From contig NZ_QRDQ01000008.1 in NCBI RefSeq assembly GCF_003385895.1, forward strand, positions 1,112,354 through 1,176,353: DNA of 64,000 nt, in the 5' to 3' direction. Below the pieces are notes generated by a model, which saw only the letters and a program-made list of their open reading frames with translations, was not told the origin of the DNA and ran no database searches. The position numbers and the translations under genes were made by a program. The stretch is from Flavobacterium cutihirudinis. Lineage in GTDB: Bacteria > Bacteroidota > Bacteroidia > Flavobacteriales > Flavobacteriaceae. This document shows positions 62,190 through 64,000 of the stretch, in pieces. The stretch's first letter is position 1, and every line of letters starts with the position of its first letter.

Positions 62190-63935
62190 ATGATGAAAAA
62201 AATAGTTATTGTCATACAGTTTTTGTTCTCGATTACAGCTTTTGGACAAGGATTTCTGCACAGAGAAGGGCAAAAGATTGTTGATGCCAACGGTAATAAT
62301 GTTATTCTGCGAGGCTTAGGTCTTGGCGGATGGATGGTTCAGGAAGGCTATATGATACAAACACAGCCTTTTGCAAGTCCGCAATATCAAATCAAACAAA
62401 GGATTCAGGATTTGATTGGAGAAAAAGGAACTAAAGAATTTTATGCCGCTTACAAAGCAAACGGAATTACAAAACGTGATATAGATTCACTGGCCGCTTG
62501 GGGCTTCAATTCAATTCGTCTTCCAATGCATTATAATTTGTACACGTCATCAATTCAGGAAGAAAAAAATGGCGAAATTAGTTGGATCGAGGAAGGTTTC
62601 ACGATGACAGATAATTTGCTGAAATGGTGTGCCGAAAACAAAATGTACCTAATTCTAGATTTACATGCGGCTCCGGGAGGACAAGGAAATGATGCGGCAA
62701 TTTCAGATTACGATACTACTAAACCATCACTTTGGGAAAGCGAAGCCAATAAGAAAAAAATGATTGCTTTATGGAAAAAACTCGCTGCACGTTACAGAGA
62801 TAATTCCTGGATTGGAGCTTACGATATTATTAATGAACCAAATTGGAATTTTACAGGAACTAATAAAAATGGTTGTGACGAAAATTCAAATGGTCCATTA
62901 AGAGAATTATTAGTAGCAGTTACCAAAGCGATAAGAGAAGTTGACACCAATCACATCATTGTAATTGAAGGAAATTGCTGGGGAAATAATTACAACGGAA
63001 TTTTCCCTTTATGGGATGAAAATATGGTGTTAAGTTTTCATAAATATTGGAATTTCAACACGAAAGAATCCATTCAGAAAATGATGGATTACAGAACACA
63101 ATATAACGTTCCGATTTGGCTTGGAGAAAGTGGAGAAAATTCAAATGTTTGGTTTAAAGAAGCATTATCTTTGGTAGAAAGCAATAATATTGGCTGGGCT
63201 TTTTGGCCAATGAAAAAGATTGAAAACATTGCTGGCGTTACATCTGTTACTAAAAATCCGGAATATGATGTTTTATTGAAATATTGGAAAGATGGAGGTA
63301 ATAAACCAACTCCCGATTTTGCGAAAAAAGCATTGATGAAAATAGCCGATAATTACAAAATGGAAAATGTAACGGTTAAACCGGATGTTATTGATGCCAT
63401 GTTCCGCCAAGTACAGACAAATGAAACAAAACCATACAAAAAGCATGTAATTCCTGGAAAAATTGCAGCTACAGAATATGATCTGGGAACAAATGGAATT
63501 GCTTATTCAGATAAAGATTTCATTAATTACAGAGTAGATACAAATATTCCTGTAGATTGGAACAGAGGAAATGCAATGCGAAATGACGGTGTTGATATTT
63601 CACCTTGCAAAGATGCCGGATCAAATGGTTATCAGGTTTCTTTTATTGAAGATGGAGAATGGCTTCAATTTACGGCCAATGTTCTTAAACAAAAAAAATA
63701 CAAGGTGGCAATTCGTTATTCAAATGAAAATGCGGAAGGGAAACTTTATCTGGAAACAGAAAATGGCGTAAAATCAGAAGAAATTGTACTTCCTGCAACC
63801 GGAGGAAATGACAAATGGAAAACAATTTTATTATCAGGAATTACATTAAACGCCGGGACAAATAAAATAAAAGTGGTCTTTGAGAAAGGCGGATTCAATT
63901 TGAATTATCTGGATTTCAGTGAAGATAAAAAGTAA
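62190..63935 (+). CDS. GH5-family glycoside hydrolase with CBM6-like domain
   Basis: A 581-residue exported enzyme (signal peptide ending TAFGQ; the start could be either of two adjacent ATGs). The GH5 barrel has NSIRLPMHYNLY, DLHAAPGGQGND, the acid/base Glu216 in IINEPNW and the nucleophile Glu313 in WLGESGENS. From about residue 455 a CBM6-like domain follows (EYDLGTNGIAYSDKDFINYR, GVDISPC, YQVSFIEDGEWLQFTANV), likely binding beta-glucan. The HAAPGGQ loop fits exo-beta-glucanase-like GH5 members. Third hydrolase of the locus, co-transcribed with GH3 by its 54-base spacing. Confidence 0.93.
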   Translation: MMKKIVIVIQFLFSITAFGQGFLHREGQKIVDANGNNVILRGLGLGGWMVQEGYMIQTQPFASPQYQIKQRIQDLIGEKGTKEFYAAYKANGITKRDIDSLAAWGFNSIRLPMHYNLYTSSIQEEKNGEISWIEEGFTMTDNLLKWCAENKMYLILDLHAAPGGQGNDAAISDYDTTKPSLWESEANKKKMIALWKKLAARYRDNSWIGAYDIINEPNWNFTGTNKNGCDENSNGPLRELLVAVTKAIREVDTNHIIVIEGNCWGNNYNGIFPLWDENMVLSFHKYWNFNTKESIQKMMDYRTQYNVPIWLGESGENSNVWFKEALSLVESNNIGWAFWPMKKIENIAGVTSVTKNPEYDVLLKYWKDGGNKPTPDFAKKALMKIADNYKMENVTVKPDVIDAMFRQVQTNETKPYKKHVIPGKIAATEYDLGTNGIAYSDKDFINYRVDTNIPVDWNRGNAMRNDGVDISPCKDAGSNGYQVSFIEDGEWLQFTANVLKQKKYKVAIRYSNENAEGKLYLETENGVKSEEIVLPATGGNDKWKTILLSGITLNAGTNKIKVVFEKGGFNLNYLDFSEDKK

Positions 63936-63986
63936 AACTAAAAAGAGAATAATTATTTTGACTAACTAATTTAATAACTAATAACA

Positions 63987-64000
63987 ATGAAAATGAATAA
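63987..64000 (+). CDS. Possible start of the next gene (cut by window edge)
   Basis: An ATG at 63987 preceded by AATAACTAATAACA and followed by AAAATGAATAA reaches the edge of the window (MKMN...). It resembles the A-rich starts of the preceding genes, and the 51-base gap after the GH5 gene fits an operon. Nothing can be said of its product. Confidence 0.4.

Overview
The window is AT-rich and looks like chromosome from a gliding Flavobacterium close to F. johnsoniae. The evidence is the gliding and type IX secretion genes (gldD, gldE, gldJ, porU, porV), a SusC/SusD glycan locus, promoters of the Bacteroidetes TAnnTTTG type, and start sites preceded by A-rich stretches without clear Shine-Dalgarno sequences. 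I see no phage, integrase, insertion sequence with a transposase, CRISPR array, rRNA or tRNA. Most of it is core chromosome. The accessory parts are intergenic repeats and the carbohydrate locus at the right end.

Layout. 1-4678: end of a dGTPase gene, a DUF3078 protein, dxs, tadA and a small membrane protein. 4894-13167: a very large alpha-2-macroglobulin lipoprotein followed by penicillin-binding protein 1C, the usual bacterial pair. 13282-15528 (minus): HU, a 30-residue basic ribosomal-type protein that is easily missed, and an RNase E/G family enzyme. 15669-19073 (plus): mutY, ssb, gldE, gldD, joining DNA repair and replication genes to gliding. 19139-24595: a small membrane protein, a metal-binding-domain lipoprotein, an EamA transporter and a pair of M16 peptidases. 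24869-25591: ribosomal proteins L21 and L27. 25691-36883: a serine hydrolase with an AraC regulator, an AsmA-like protein, miaE, a glycosyltransferase, a second AraC regulator with an AhpD-like protein, and an M1 aminopeptidase. 36976-45410 (minus): pdhC, pdhA, cdd, porV, porU. 45618-48713 (plus): gldJ and murF.

48750 to the right end is a polysaccharide utilisation locus. A membrane-anchored regulator (beta-propeller, Y_Y_Y domain, one membrane segment, LuxR-type helix-turn-helix, no kinase) diverges from susC, susD and a surface lipoprotein. After a 423-base gap with duplicated leader motifs and hairpins come GH30, GH3 and GH5 (with a CBM6-like tail) enzymes. The enzyme set suggests a beta-glucan with beta-1,3 and/or beta-1,6 links (laminarin-like). 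The substrate is an inference.

The most interesting non-coding material is repeats: a 173-base element with perfect 39-base inverted ends lying between the M1 peptidase gene and its apparent terminator, a GC-rich palindromic element near 21.07 kb, several families of short word-like repeats beside pbpC and the M16 genes, and the duplicated leader inside the glycan locus. I found no clear new multi-gene system. The best candidates for something poorly described are the kinase-less membrane regulator, the duplicated leader, the Trp-rich surface lipoprotein, and the 173-base element.
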